From Agromyces lapidis (lineage in GTDB: Bacteria > Actinomycetota > Actinomycetes > Actinomycetales > Microbacteriaceae), in the NCBI RefSeq assembly GCF_009749405.1, contig NZ_WBIQ01000003.1:1-43078 (forward strand): a DNA stretch of 43,078 nt, read 5' to 3'. A program made the position numbers and the translations under genes. Positions 33,740-42,068 of this stretch are shown here, one piece after another (within the stretch, counting starts at the first letter, position 1; each line of letters begins with the position of its first letter). The notes below the pieces were generated by a model. It made no database searches. It saw only the letters and a program-made list of their open reading frames with translations, and was not told the origin of the DNA.

Positions 33740-34807
33740 ATGGACCTCCCGGTGATGCCGCCAGTGCCGCCCATGCTCGCCAAGTCGGTGAAGGAGATCC
33801 CCGACACCGGTCACGTCGAACCCAAATGGGACGGGTTCCGCACCATCGTCTTCAAGGACGGCGACGAGATCGAGCTCGGCAGCCGCAACGAGCGGCCGAT
33901 GACCCGTTACTTCCCCGAGCTCGTCGCCTCGCTCCGGGAGAACCTGCCGACGCGGTGCGTGGTCGACGGCGAGATCATCATCGCGACCGACGGGCGGCTC
34001 GACTTCGAAGCCCTGCAGCAGCGGATCCACCCCGCCGAGAGCCGCGTCCGGATGCTCGCGGAACGCACTCCGGCGGCATTCGTCGGCTTCGACCTGCTGG
34101 CCTCCGGGGACGACGACCTCATGTCGCGACCGTTCTCCGAGCGGCGAGCGCGTCTCGTCGACGCGCTCGCCGAGGCATCCGACCCGATCTTCACGACCCC
34201 CGCGACGAGCGACCCCGACGTCGCGCGCGACTGGTTCAACCGATTCGAGGGCGCGGGGCTCGACGGCGTCGTCGCGAAGCCGCTCGACGGCACGTACCTT
34301 CCCGACAAGCGCGCGATGTTCAAGATCAAGCACGAGCGCACGGCCGACTGCGTCGTCGCCGGGTACCGGTGGCACAAGTCGGGCGACATCGTCGGCTCCC
34401 TGCTGCTCGGCCTCTACGGCGAGGGCGGCCGGCTGCAGCATGTGGGCGTCGTCGCCGCGTTCCCGATGGCACGGCGGGCGAGCCTCGTCTCTGAACTCGA
34501 GCCGCTCGTCGCCACCGATCCGGCCGAGCACCCATGGAGCGGGTGGGCCGAGGAATCGGCGCAGCAGGGCAATCGGATGCCGGGGGCGGTGAGCCGGTGG
34601 AACGCGGGCAAGAACCTCTCGTTCGTGCCGCTCCGGCCCGAGCTCGTCGTCGAGGTCGCGTACGACCACATGGAGGGCGACCGCTTCCGCCACACGGCGC
34701 AGTTCCGCAGGTTCCGGCCCGACCGGACTCCCGAGAGCTGCACCTACGCGCAGCTCGAGGCGCCCGACGGCCTCGATCTCGGTGAGATCCTGCCGCTGCG
34801 GGGGTGA
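33740..34807 (+). CDS. ATP-dependent DNA ligase (LigC-like)
   Basis: This 355-aa ligase has the nucleotidyl-transfer motif EPKWDGFR with catalytic Lys29, VVDGEIII (motif III), FVGFDLLA, EGAGLDGVVAKPLDGTY (motif IV) and MFKIKHERTADCVVAGYRWHK (motif V), then an OB-fold domain with RPELVVEVAYDHMEG. Length and motifs match mycobacterial LigC; there is no LigD polymerase or nuclease domain. It seals nicks using ATP, alongside the NAD-dependent LigA. The start at MDLPVMPP follows GAGGAGG at a rather long spacing. Confidence 0.92.
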   Translation: MDLPVMPPVPPMLAKSVKEIPDTGHVEPKWDGFRTIVFKDGDEIELGSRNERPMTRYFPELVASLRENLPTRCVVDGEIIIATDGRLDFEALQQRIHPAESRVRMLAERTPAAFVGFDLLASGDDDLMSRPFSERRARLVDALAEASDPIFTTPATSDPDVARDWFNRFEGAGLDGVVAKPLDGTYLPDKRAMFKIKHERTADCVVAGYRWHKSGDIVGSLLLGLYGEGGRLQHVGVVAAFPMARRASLVSELEPLVATDPAEHPWSGWAEESAQQGNRMPGAVSRWNAGKNLSFVPLRPELVVEVAYDHMEGDRFRHTAQFRRFRPDRTPESCTYAQLEAPDGLDLGEILPLRG

Positions 34808-34826
34808 GCCGGGCGCGGTGCCCGAC

Positions 34827-35342
34827 TCAGAGCACGGCGCGGAGGCCCGCCGGCATCGCCGTGTGGTGCTCGAACACCAGGTTCGTCTCGGTGAGGGCGA
34901 CCGCGGGGTTCGCCGACAGGTTCTTCAGCACGAACTGGCGCACGTGGTCGCTGTCGCGCACGCGCACGTGGATGAGGAAGTCCTCGGAGCCGCCGAGGAA
35001 GAAGAGCTGCGCGACCTCGGGCTGGGTGCGGAGCTCGTCGGAGATCTGCTCCATCAGGTGACGGGCGCCGGGGCGGATGCGCACGCTCACGAGCGCCTGC
35101 AGGTGGTAGCCGAGCGCGGCGGGGGAGATCTCGGCGGTGTAGCGCACGATGACGCCGCGCTCGCGGAGGGAGCGCACCCGGGCGAGGCAGGTCGAGGGCG
35201 AGACGCCGACGGCCCGGGCGAGATCGACGTTGGGGATGCGCGCGTTCTCGTGCAGGAGCGCGATGATCTGGCGGTCGACGGCGTCGAGCACCACGGGCGC
35301 GGGCTCGACGCCCGGGGCGCTGATCTGCGGTGCATCCGTCAT
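34827..35342 (-). CDS. Lrp/AsnC-family transcriptional regulator
   Basis: This 171-aa regulator has an N-terminal helix-turn-helix (about 20-65; RIPNVDLARAVGVSPSTCLARVRSLRERGVI) and a C-terminal RAM/AsnC ligand domain (LVSVRIRPGARH, FFLGGSEDFLIHV). It is divergent from ald, the arrangement of AldR, the alanine-responsive activator of ald in mycobacteria, so alanine or another amino acid is the probable ligand. The ATG at 35342 has GAGGG at 5 nt; a GTG 6 nt upstream overlaps the SD. Confidence 0.94.
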   Translation of the reverse strand: MTDAPQISAPGVEPAPVVLDAVDRQIIALLHENARIPNVDLARAVGVSPSTCLARVRSLRERGVIVRYTAEISPAALGYHLQALVSVRIRPGARHLMEQISDELRTQPEVAQLFFLGGSEDFLIHVRVRDSDHVRQFVLKNLSANPAVALTETNLVFEHHTAMPAGLRAVL

Positions 35343-35387
35343 CGGCACCCTCGCTTTCGCATGAATGAATCGGGAGTCTCCATTCTA

Positions 35388-35494
35388 CCGAATTATCCAC
35401 GGTTGATCTTTCCGAATGACGAACAAGCGGCGATGATGTTCGAATCCATCCACATTCCATTCGGTCGATCCTGCGTCGGCCGAGAGCTATTCGG
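35388..35494. promoter_or_regulatory. Repeated CCGAAT/ATTCGG sites between Lrp-like gene and ald
   Basis: Five near-identical half-sites lie at 35388 (CCGAAT), 35412 (CCGAAT), 35440 (TCGAAT), 35459 (ATTCGG) and 35489 (ATTCGG, next to the ald SD). The first three point one way and the last two the other. The gap is much richer in A/T than its surroundings. Confidence 0.4.
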
Positions 35495-35501
35495 AGCAAT
35501 C

Positions 35502-36599
35502 ATGCGTATCGGCGTGCCCGCTGAGATCAAGAACAACGAATTCCGCGTCGCGATGAACCCGGCCGGCGTGCACGCGCTCACGCAGCGCGGCCACTCGGTC
35601 GTCATCGAGTCGGGCGCCGGCACCGGGGCCGGCTACACCGACGCCGAGTACATCGACGCGGGCGCGGGCATCGTCGCCACCGCCGCCGAGGCGTGGTCGG
35701 CCGAGCTCGTGCTGAAGGTCAAGGAGCCCGTCGCGAGCGAGTACGGCTACCTCCGCAGCGACCTCACTCTCTTCACCTACCTCCACCTCGCGGCCGACCT
35801 GCCGCTGACGAAGGCCATCCTCGACTCGGGCGTCACGGCGATCGCCTACGAGACCGTGCAGCTGGCCGACCGCTCGCTGCCGCTGCTCACCCCCATGAGC
35901 GAGGTCGCAGGTCGCCTCGCCCCGCAGGTCGGCGCCGCCGAGCTGCACGCCTCCAAGGGCGGTCGCGGCGTGCTCCTCGCGGGCGTGCCCGGCACCGCTC
36001 CCGCCAACGTCGTCGTGATCGGCGGCGGCGTCGCCGGCGAGCAGGCCGCGGCGACCGCGCTCGGCCTCGGCGCCGACGTCACCGTCTTCGACATCTCGCT
36101 GCCGAAGCTGCGCGAGATCGACGGACGCTACCACGGCCGCATCAAGACGATGTCCTCCTCCTCGTACGAGATCGCCCGTGCCCTGAAGACCGCCGACCTC
36201 GTCGTCGGCGCCGTGCTCATCCCGGGTGCTGCCGCGCCGAAGGTCGTCACCGACGAGATGGTCGCCTCGATGAAGCCGGGCGCCGTGCTCGTCGACATCG
36301 CGATCGACCAGGGCGGCTGCTTCGAGGGCTCGCGCCCGACGACGCACGCCGAGCCGACCTTCACGGTGCACGACGCGATCTACTACTGCGTCGCGAACAT
36401 GCCCGGCGCGGTGCCGGCGACTTCGGCGCCCGCGCTCATCAACGCGACCCTGCCGTACGCCCTGAAGATCGCCGACCTCGGCTGGGAGGCGGCGCTCGAG
36501 GGCGACGCCGCGCTCGCCAAGGGCCTCAACGCGACGGGCGGCAAGCTCACCTACGAGCCCGTCGCCGCGGCTCACGGCTTGGAGTACTCGGCTCGCTGA
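35502..36599 (+). CDS. ald: Alanine dehydrogenase
   Basis: This 365-aa enzyme interconverts L-alanine and pyruvate plus ammonia with NAD. Catalytic Lys74 (LKVKEP) and His95 (TYLHLA) are present, as is the Rossmann motif VVVIGGGVAGEQAA. LVDIAIDQGGCFE and the C-terminal NATLPYALKIA are family hallmarks. The length is standard. The ATG has GGAG at 5 nt. Control by the divergent Lrp-type regulator is likely from the arrangement and the repeated sites between them. Confidence 0.98.
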   Translation: MRIGVPAEIKNNEFRVAMNPAGVHALTQRGHSVVIESGAGTGAGYTDAEYIDAGAGIVATAAEAWSAELVLKVKEPVASEYGYLRSDLTLFTYLHLAADLPLTKAILDSGVTAIAYETVQLADRSLPLLTPMSEVAGRLAPQVGAAELHASKGGRGVLLAGVPGTAPANVVVIGGGVAGEQAAATALGLGADVTVFDISLPKLREIDGRYHGRIKTMSSSSYEIARALKTADLVVGAVLIPGAAAPKVVTDEMVASMKPGAVLVDIAIDQGGCFEGSRPTTHAEPTFTVHDAIYYCVANMPGAVPATSAPALINATLPYALKIADLGWEAALEGDAALAKGLNATGGKLTYEPVAAAHGLEYSAR

Positions 36600-36605
36600 G
36601 CCGCT

Positions 36606-36630
36606 GCGGGGTTCGCTCGTCGGACCCCGC
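36606..36630 (+). terminator. Hairpin just after ald
   Basis: GCGGGGTTC pairs with GGACCCCGC (one wobble) with a 7-nt loop, 6 nt after the ald stop. Confidence 0.6.
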
Positions 36631-36730
36631 CGGACTTCACCCCTCGCAGCCGATCGGCCGCCACTGCACAGGCGGTCGCGAGGGGTGCGGAAACGTCGCG
36701 CGGGGCGTGCTCCCGCTGCCCCGCGCGACC

Positions 36731-36765
36731 GGATGCCCCGCCCACGACTCGTGGGCGGGGCATCC
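36731..36765. terminator. Perfect 16-bp hairpin between ald and rhodanese genes
   Basis: GGATGCCCCGCCCACG (36731-36746), loop ACT, then its exact complement (36750-36765). It lies 21 nt past the minus-strand rhodanese stop and probably acts in both directions. Confidence 0.8.
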
Positions 36766-36786
36766 GTCATTCTGCGTCGCGACCGC

Positions 36787-37095
36787 TCATTCCGCCCCGC
36801 CCGTCTCGACCGGAAGCCCCGAGCGGTACCACTGCAGGATGCCTCCGTCGATGTTCACCGCGTCGACGCCCTGCTGCTCCAGATAGACCACGGCCTGGGC
36901 GCTGCGTCCGCCGACGTGGCACATGACGTATACCGTGCGGTCGCGCGGAACCTCGTCGAGCCGGGCGACGAGTTCGCCGAGGGGGATGTGGTGCGCGCCG
37001 TCGACGCGCGCCTGTGCCAGCTCCTCGGGCTCGCGGACGTCGATGATGTACGCGTCGTCGGTGGCATGCACCTCAGTGGGGGAGAGGGACTGCAC
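36787..37095 (-). CDS. Single-domain rhodanese (sulfurtransferase)
   Basis: This 102-aa rhodanese domain has active Cys59 in MCHVGGRS, the DVREPEE motif and the terminal GGILQWYRSGLPV. It moves sulfane sulfur to cyanide or thiols and can detoxify persulfides. The GTG at 37095 was chosen: GAGG lies 7 nt upstream and it fits transcription from the TATTAT box. The alternative ATG at 37131 is inside that -10 box, although GGAGGG precedes it by chance of the operator sequence. A CsoR/CstR-type operator overlaps the promoter, suggesting induction by persulfide or copper. Confidence 0.9.
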   Translation of the reverse strand: MQSLSPTEVHATDDAYIIDVREPEELAQARVDGAHHIPLGELVARLDEVPRDRTVYVMCHVGGRSAQAVVYLEQQGVDAVNIDGGILQWYRSGLPVETGGAE

Positions 37096-37129
37096 AGTGG
37101 GACCTCGTTCTTTCCTCGCGGTGGAGACC

Positions 37130-37148
37130 ATAATACCCTCCGGGGTAT
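37130..37148 (-). promoter_or_regulatory. CsoR/CstR-type operator overlapping rhodanese promoter
   Basis: On the minus strand ATACCCCGGAGGGTAT (37148-37133) is a near-perfect inverted repeat of the CsoR-family kind. It runs into TATTAT (37135-37130), a near-consensus -10 box. Repressor binding would block the polymerase. No csoR or cstR gene lies in the window. Confidence 0.6.
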
Positions 37149-37199
37149 CGAATGAGCGTCCGATGCGGCGATGCTCCGAGGAATTCGCGTGTTTCGTCT

Positions 37200-37205
37200 T
37201 AGTGT
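37200..37205 (+). promoter_or_regulatory. -10 box of the SF1 helicase-like gene
   Basis: TAGTGT is followed by 6 nt and GTG at 37212, the leaderless arrangement. No SD is present. Confidence 0.5.
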
Positions 37206-37211
37206 GTCGGT

Positions 37212-40200
37212 GTGCAGCGGCTCGATCGGAACGACGACGCCGAGGACGAGATCCTCGGCGAGGAGACCGATGCCGCAGCCGACGACCTCACCCCGGACCC
37301 CATGCAACAGGACATCACGAGCCCCAACGGCGTCAGCCTCGGCGACCCCGAACTCATCGCAGGCAACGTCGCCGAGCCCAGCTGGCGTCGCTGGAACGCC
37401 GAACTCGCGTCGGTCGGCGGCCGCTCGCCCCTCGTGCGCTTCGTCGACACGCCGCGAACGCGCATCGAGCTCTCGACCACCCATCCTGGCGGGCTGCCCC
37501 AGTTCATCACCGGCAAGTCGACGCTGCTCTCGAGCCTCATCCGCGACGAGCTCGCGCTCCGCAACGCGCGGCTCGCCGCTGCCGAGATCACCCAGAAGGG
37601 CATCGAGCTCCGGAGCGTCCGCGGCATCGAGTCGGTCCATCTCGCGATCGGCCTGGCCTCGTGGCGCAACGGCGGAGAGGAGTACCTGGCACCGGTGCTC
37701 CTGCGTCCGCTCGCCATCCGGCGCTACGGCCGCGACTTCGAGCTCAAGCTCAAGGGCCAGCCCTACCTGAACCCCGCGCTCGCGCGTGAACTCCGCGAGC
37801 AGTTCCAGATCACCCTCGACGCCGAGGCGTTCGTCGCGCTCGCGATCACCAACGGCGCGTTCAAGCCGCAGCCCGTCATCGACCGGCTGCGCGGCCTCAC
37901 CAGCCACCTCCCGTGGTTCCAGGTGGCGCCGCGACTCGTCGTCTCCTCCTTCGCCGAGGTGGGTCCCGAGATGGCGGCGGATGCCTCGCGGCTCGAGCAC
38001 CCCGTCATCGACGCCCTCGCAGGCAACCCGGCGGCCCGCGCCTCGGTCACCGCCTCCCGCGAGGAGCCCGCGCGCCCCGTCTCGCAGGACGAGCGGCCGC
38101 CGTCGACCGACACGCTGCTCCTCGACGCCGATCCCGAGCAGGAGCAGGTCATCGCCGAGATCGAGGCCGGCGCCTCCGTCGTGGTGAAGACCCTGCCGGG
38201 CACCGGTGGGACGCAGACGGTCGTCAACGCCATCGGCGCCCTCGTCGCGAAGGACCGGCGGGTGCTCGTGGTCGGTTCGCGCCGGGCGAGCCTCGACGGC
38301 ATCGCCCACCGGCTCGGCCAGATCGGACTCGGCGGCGCCGCCGTCACGACCGCGGGCCTCCGGCGCGAACTCATCCAGTCGATCTCGCGCAACGAGAAGG
38401 CCGAGCGCCCGCGCGTGGCCGACGTCGACGACGCGCTCGTGCGGCTGCGCAAGGTGCTGCTCGACTACCGCACGGCGCTCACTCGGCGCGACCCCGAGCT
38501 CAAGGTGTCGGTGCTCGACGCGCTCGGAGAACTCGCCCGCCTTGCCCTCGTGCCCACGCCGCCGTCGACGACGGCGCGGCTCGACCACGCCGCGCTCGTC
38601 GCGCTCTCGAGCGGACGCGGCGAGGTCGCACGCGAACTGGCCCGCGCCGCCGAGCTCGGCGAGTTCCGCTACGGCCCAGGCGACTCGCCCTGGTACGGCG
38701 CCTCATTCGCGACCTCGGCCGAGGCGACGAACGCCCACGAGCTCGCGAAGCGCCTGAGCAGCGTCGAGGTTCCCCGCCTGCTCGAGCGCGGCCGCGCCCT
38801 GATCGCGCAGACCCGACTCCGCGACTTCGAGTCGATCGCCGAGCTCGGCGTCTTCCTCCGGCTCCTCCTCGACGTGCGCGAGACGCTCGACCGATTCCAG
38901 CCCTCGGTCTACGATCGCCCCCTCGGCGAGCTGATCACCGCTACGGCGCCGCGGCGCGAGTCGCCCGGCATGTCGGGCGCCAACCGCCGCAGGCTCCGCA
39001 GGCACGCCCTCGAGTACGTGCGCCCCGGGGTGCACATCACCGACCTCAATGCGGCGCTCCGCGGCATCCAGCAGCAGCGCACCCTGTGGCAGCGCTACTC
39101 GGACGCCGGTGCGATCCCCGGCGTCCCCGTCGGACTCGACGACGTGCACGTCGCGTTCCAGCACGTCGCGACCGATCTCGCCACCCTCGACGCGCCGCTC
39201 GACATCGTCGGCACGCCTCGCCAGCTCGCGGCGCGTCCGATCCGCGAGCTCGTCGCCACGCTCGCCGGGCTCGCCGCCGACTCCGAGGTGCTCGCGAACC
39301 TGCAGGAGCGCACGGCGATCCTCGGGCGCCTGCGCGACCTCGGCCTCGACCCGCTGCTGCTCGACCTCGCGCGGCGCCATGTGCCCGAGCCGGCGGTCGC
39401 CGGCGAGCTCGAACTCGCCTGGTGGCAGTCGGTGCTCGAGCAGGTGCTCGCGAGCGAGAAGGCGCTGCTCGGCGCGAACACGACCGTGCTCGACCGGCTC
39501 GAGGGCGACTTCCGGCTCGTCGACGAGGCGCACGCCTCGGCCGCCGGACCGCTGCTCGCCTGGCGGCTCGCCGAGAACTGGAAGGTCGCGCTCGTCGACC
39601 ACCCCGACGAGGCCGGGCGGCTGAAGCGGATGCTCCGCAGCGACAGGGTCCGTGTGAGCGCCCTGCAGTCGGAGGTCCCGAACCTCTTCCGCGTGCTCGC
39701 CCCCGTGTGGCTCGCTTCGCCCTACGAGGTCGCCGCGATCGACGAGCGGATCCAGTTCGACACGGTGCTTCTCGTCGATGCGGGTGCGACGACGATCGCC
39801 GAGAACCTCGGCGCGATCCGGCGAGCCAAGCAGGTGGTCGCCTTCGGCGACCCGGTCACCCAGACGCCGACCCTCTTCGAGACGGGCATCGACGACGGCG
39901 ACCAGCCGGTCGAGGCCGATCACGGCGTCGACGCGCTGCACGCCGACTCGGCGCTCGCGCGCCTCGGCGAGCTGCTGCCGACGCTCACCCTCACCCGCAG
40001 CTATCGTGCGGGCGGCGAGGACCTCGCCGAGCTCGTCAACCGCCGCTTCTACGCGGGGCGCATCGTGTCGATGCCGTGGGCCGGCAGCTTCCTCGGGCAC
40101 GGCAGCCTCGGCCTGCACTACGTGGCGGGCAACGGGCTCCCCGATGCCGTGACCGGGACCGTCGAATCGATCGACTCCGAGGTAGCGAAGGTCGTCGAGC

Positions 40201-40985
40201 TCGTCATGGAGCACGCCGTCAAGCGCCCGCGCGAGTCGCTCATGGTCATCACAGCGAGCACCCGCCACGCGGCGCGCGTGCACCAGGCCGTGCTCGCGGC
40301 GTTCGCGAAGCGCACCGATCTCTCCGCCTTCATCCTGAAGGACCGCGCCGAGCCCTTCACGGTGCTCACGCTCGAGCAGGCCGTCGCGCAGAGTCGCGAT
40401 CGCGTCATCTTCTCCATCGGCTACGGCCGCACTCCGCACGGGCGCCTGCTCTCGAACTTCGGATCGCTCGGCGAGCCGGGCGGCGACCGGCTGCTCGCGG
40501 TCGGCATGACGCGCGCCCGGCGTTCGATGGACCTGGTCTCGGCGTTCCGGCCCGAGGACATCGACGAGTCGCGCCAGAGCCACGGCGTGCTCGCCCTGGC
40601 GAACGTGCTCACGCAGACCGAGGAGCGTGCGGCCGACCAGGGCGAGACGAATCCACCCGGGCCGATGCTCCGCGACCTCGGCGCCCGGCTCGAGCGCCGT
40701 GGCATCCGCGTGAGCGTGGGTCACCGCGGGCGGCTCGCCCTCGCCGCGGCGCACGCAGGCAAGGCCGTGGTCGTCGAGACCGACGACGCCTTCGCCGGGC
40801 AGAGCCTGCGCGAGTCGCTGCGGCTGCGCCCCGACGTGCTGCGCCGGCTCGGCTGGCACTACCTGCGGGTGCACAGCTTCGAACTGTTCGGCAATCCCGA
40901 TGCGGTGGCGGCGCGGGTCGCGGCGCTGCTCGGCAAGCCCGACCCGGCAGCGGTCGAGGGCGACGAACCGCTGCGCGCGCCGTGA
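37212..40985 (+). CDS. Degenerate SF1 (Upf1-like) helicase-family protein
   Basis: This 1257-aa protein has an N-terminal region (1-300), a helicase core and a C-terminal restriction-endonuclease-like part (about 1165-1245, RRGIRVSVGHRGRLALAAAH...VVVETDD...LRVHSFELF). The P-loop reads PGTGGTQT (329-336): the Walker A Lys is Gly333. The Walker B region reads TVLLVDAGATT: the Glu after Asp856 is Ala857. Motif III (GDPVTQ, about 879-884), motif IV (LTRSYRAGGEDL) and motif VI (GMTRARRS, about 1098-1105) are kept. ATP hydrolysis is therefore doubtful, while the fold is retained. The frame is intact, so it is not a decaying gene. A GTGA overlap couples it to the 76-aa gene. Confidence 0.85.
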   Translation: MQRLDRNDDAEDEILGEETDAAADDLTPDPMQQDITSPNGVSLGDPELIAGNVAEPSWRRWNAELASVGGRSPLVRFVDTPRTRIELSTTHPGGLPQFITGKSTLLSSLIRDELALRNARLAAAEITQKGIELRSVRGIESVHLAIGLASWRNGGEEYLAPVLLRPLAIRRYGRDFELKLKGQPYLNPALARELREQFQITLDAEAFVALAITNGAFKPQPVIDRLRGLTSHLPWFQVAPRLVVSSFAEVGPEMAADASRLEHPVIDALAGNPAARASVTASREEPARPVSQDERPPSTDTLLLDADPEQEQVIAEIEAGASVVVKTLPGTGGTQTVVNAIGALVAKDRRVLVVGSRRASLDGIAHRLGQIGLGGAAVTTAGLRRELIQSISRNEKAERPRVADVDDALVRLRKVLLDYRTALTRRDPELKVSVLDALGELARLALVPTPPSTTARLDHAALVALSSGRGEVARELARAAELGEFRYGPGDSPWYGASFATSAEATNAHELAKRLSSVEVPRLLERGRALIAQTRLRDFESIAELGVFLRLLLDVRETLDRFQPSVYDRPLGELITATAPRRESPGMSGANRRRLRRHALEYVRPGVHITDLNAALRGIQQQRTLWQRYSDAGAIPGVPVGLDDVHVAFQHVATDLATLDAPLDIVGTPRQLAARPIRELVATLAGLAADSEVLANLQERTAILGRLRDLGLDPLLLDLARRHVPEPAVAGELELAWWQSVLEQVLASEKALLGANTTVLDRLEGDFRLVDEAHASAAGPLLAWRLAENWKVALVDHPDEAGRLKRMLRSDRVRVSALQSEVPNLFRVLAPVWLASPYEVAAIDERIQFDTVLLVDAGATTIAENLGAIRRAKQVVAFGDPVTQTPTLFETGIDDGDQPVEADHGVDALHADSALARLGELLPTLTLTRSYRAGGEDLAELVNRRFYAGRIVSMPWAGSFLGHGSLGLHYVAGNGLPDAVTGTVESIDSEVAKVVELVMEHAVKRPRESLMVITASTRHAARVHQAVLAAFAKRTDLSAFILKDRAEPFTVLTLEQAVAQSRDRVIFSIGYGRTPHGRLLSNFGSLGEPGGDRLLAVGMTRARRSMDLVSAFRPEDIDESRQSHGVLALANVLTQTEERAADQGETNPPGPMLRDLGARLERRGIRVSVGHRGRLALAAAHAGKAVVVETDDAFAGQSLRESLRLRPDVLRRLGWHYLRVHSFELFGNPDAVAARVAALLGKPDPAAVEGDEPLRAP

Positions 40986-41212
40986 GCGACGAGCACGAGC
41001 CGCCGCCCCGTCAGCGCGTCGAGCGCGCACCCGGCCGCGCACGGCGGGCGCGTCTCACTCCAGCGCCGGGATCGGATCCGTCGCCCGAGGCGCCCGTCGA
41101 GCGCGAGGCTCCGCGCGCGGAGCTCGATGCCGTGTCGTCATCCGGCCGGAAGCCCTCGCCCGACGAGGAACGACTCACCCGCGACCGTCCGCCGCACTGG
41201 CATCGCGACTGA
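40982..41212 (+). CDS. Hypothetical 76-aa charged protein coupled to helicase-like gene
   Basis: This short Pro/Arg/Glu-rich protein looks disordered and ends in ERLTRDRPPHWHRD, a conserved-looking C-terminal patch. Its GTG overlaps the upstream stop (GTGA), so it is made together with the helicase-like protein and may bind it. No domain was recognised. It converges with mscL, 8 nt away. Confidence 0.7.
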   Translation: MSDEHEPPPRQRVERAPGRARRARLTPAPGSDPSPEAPVEREAPRAELDAVSSSGRKPSPDEERLTRDRPPHWHRD

Positions 41213-41220
41213 GTCGTCGC

Positions 41221-41655
41221 CTATTCGCCGGTGTGGCGTCCGGTGGGGGCGCCGGACGCAGGCCCCTGCTCGGCGAGCAGGTCGCGGATCTGCGCCAGCA
41301 CGGTGAGCTCGGTCTCGGGCTGCTCGGGGTCGGGCTGCCCGGCCTTGCGCTTCTGCTCGGCCCGCTCCTTGAAGTGGTTCATCGGCATGACGAACACGAA
41401 GTAGACGACGGCGGCGACGGCGAGGAACGAGATCACGGCGCCGATGATCGCACCGAACTTGAAGTCCGCGCCGCCGATGGTCAGGACGAGCGCGCTGTCG
41501 AGGCTGTCGGCCTTGAAGAGGAGCCCGATCAGCGGGTTGATGAGGTTCGCGACGATCGCGTTCACCACCGAGGTGAACGCCGCGCCGATGACGACCGCGA
41601 CGGCGAGGTCGATGACGTTGCCCCGCATGATGAATTCCTTGAAGCCCTTGATCAC
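41221..41655 (-). CDS. mscL: Large-conductance mechanosensitive channel
   Basis: This 144-aa channel opens under membrane tension to release solutes on osmotic downshock. It has the amphipathic N-terminus (MIKGFKEFIMRGNVIDLAVAVVIGAAF), TM1, a periplasmic loop, TM2 (about 66-90) and a cytoplasmic helix, followed by a Pro/Gly-rich tail. The start is GTG with GGAGGGGG 6 nt upstream. It has the same direction as the fmdB-like gene upstream, 49 nt away. Confidence 0.97.
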   Translation of the reverse strand: MIKGFKEFIMRGNVIDLAVAVVIGAAFTSVVNAIVANLINPLIGLLFKADSLDSALVLTIGGADFKFGAIIGAVISFLAVAAVVYFVFVMPMNHFKERAEQKRKAGQPDPEQPETELTVLAQIRDLLAEQGPASGAPTGRHTGE

Positions 41656-41704
41656 GGCTTCCCCCTCCCGGTCTCGATACGGACGCGCACCACGCTAGCC
41701 GAGG

Positions 41705-42034
41705 TCAGGAGGTTGCCCCGGAACCGCTCCCGGCACTTCCTCCGCCCGCGGAGGAGGCGGGCTTGGAGGACCCCGACGACGAGGAGCCCGACGACGACGA
41801 TGACGACGAGCTCGACGAGCTCGACGAGCTCGACGAGCTCGACGACGAGCCGCCGCCTGCGCGCGAATCGGTGCGGTAGAAGCCCGAGCCGTTGAAGGTG
41901 ACGCCGATCGTGTTGAAGAGCTTGCGCAGCTTGCCGCCGCAGACCTCGCACACCGTCAGGGTGTCGTCGGTGAACGCCTGGTGGATGTCGAAGGCGTTGT
42001 CGCACTCGGTGCAGCGGTAGGAATAGGTGGGCAT
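41705..42034 (-). CDS. FmdB-family zinc-ribbon protein with poly-Ser tail
   Basis: This 109-aa protein has an N-terminal zinc ribbon with two CxxC pairs ([10 protein letters not shown] and CEVCGGK) typical of FmdB/CxxC_CXXC_SSSS regulators, then [13 protein letters not shown] and a long serine/glycine tail with a run of about 20 Ser. The ribbon may bind nucleic acid, but the function is not established. The SD GGAGAG is 5 nt before the ATG. It follows the 5-formyl-THF cyclo-ligase gene by 34 nt, a common pairing. Confidence 0.93.
   Translation of the reverse strand: MPTYSYRCTECDNAFDIHQAFTDDTLTVCEVCGGKLRKLFNTIGVTFNGSGFYRTDSRAGGGSSSSSSSSSSSSSSSSSSSSGSSSSGSSKPASSAGGGSAGSGSGATS
41808..41843 (-). 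repeat. Four 9-bp tandem repeats in Ser-tail coding DNA
   Basis: Four copies of GAGCTCGAC on the plus strand encode part of the serine run. It is a candidate slippage tract, although the 9-bp unit keeps the frame. Confidence 0.85.
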
Positions 42035-42068
42035 GGAACTCTCCGGTCGTGGAGACCGGCGGATCCGG

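Noticed and set aside
37096..37131. ATG 37131 as start of the rhodanese gene
   Set aside because: It overlaps the TATTAT -10 box and its apparent SD is part of the operator; GTG 37095 has its own SD and fits family length.
37212..40985. Calling the SF1-like gene a pseudogene
   Set aside because: The frame is open over 1257 codons, later helicase motifs are kept and a gene is coupled to its stop; substitution of catalytic residues alone is not decay.
38703..41042. 779-codon open frame on the minus strand
   Set aside because: Antisense to the SF1-like gene, whose kept motifs III, IV and VI show the plus strand is coding.
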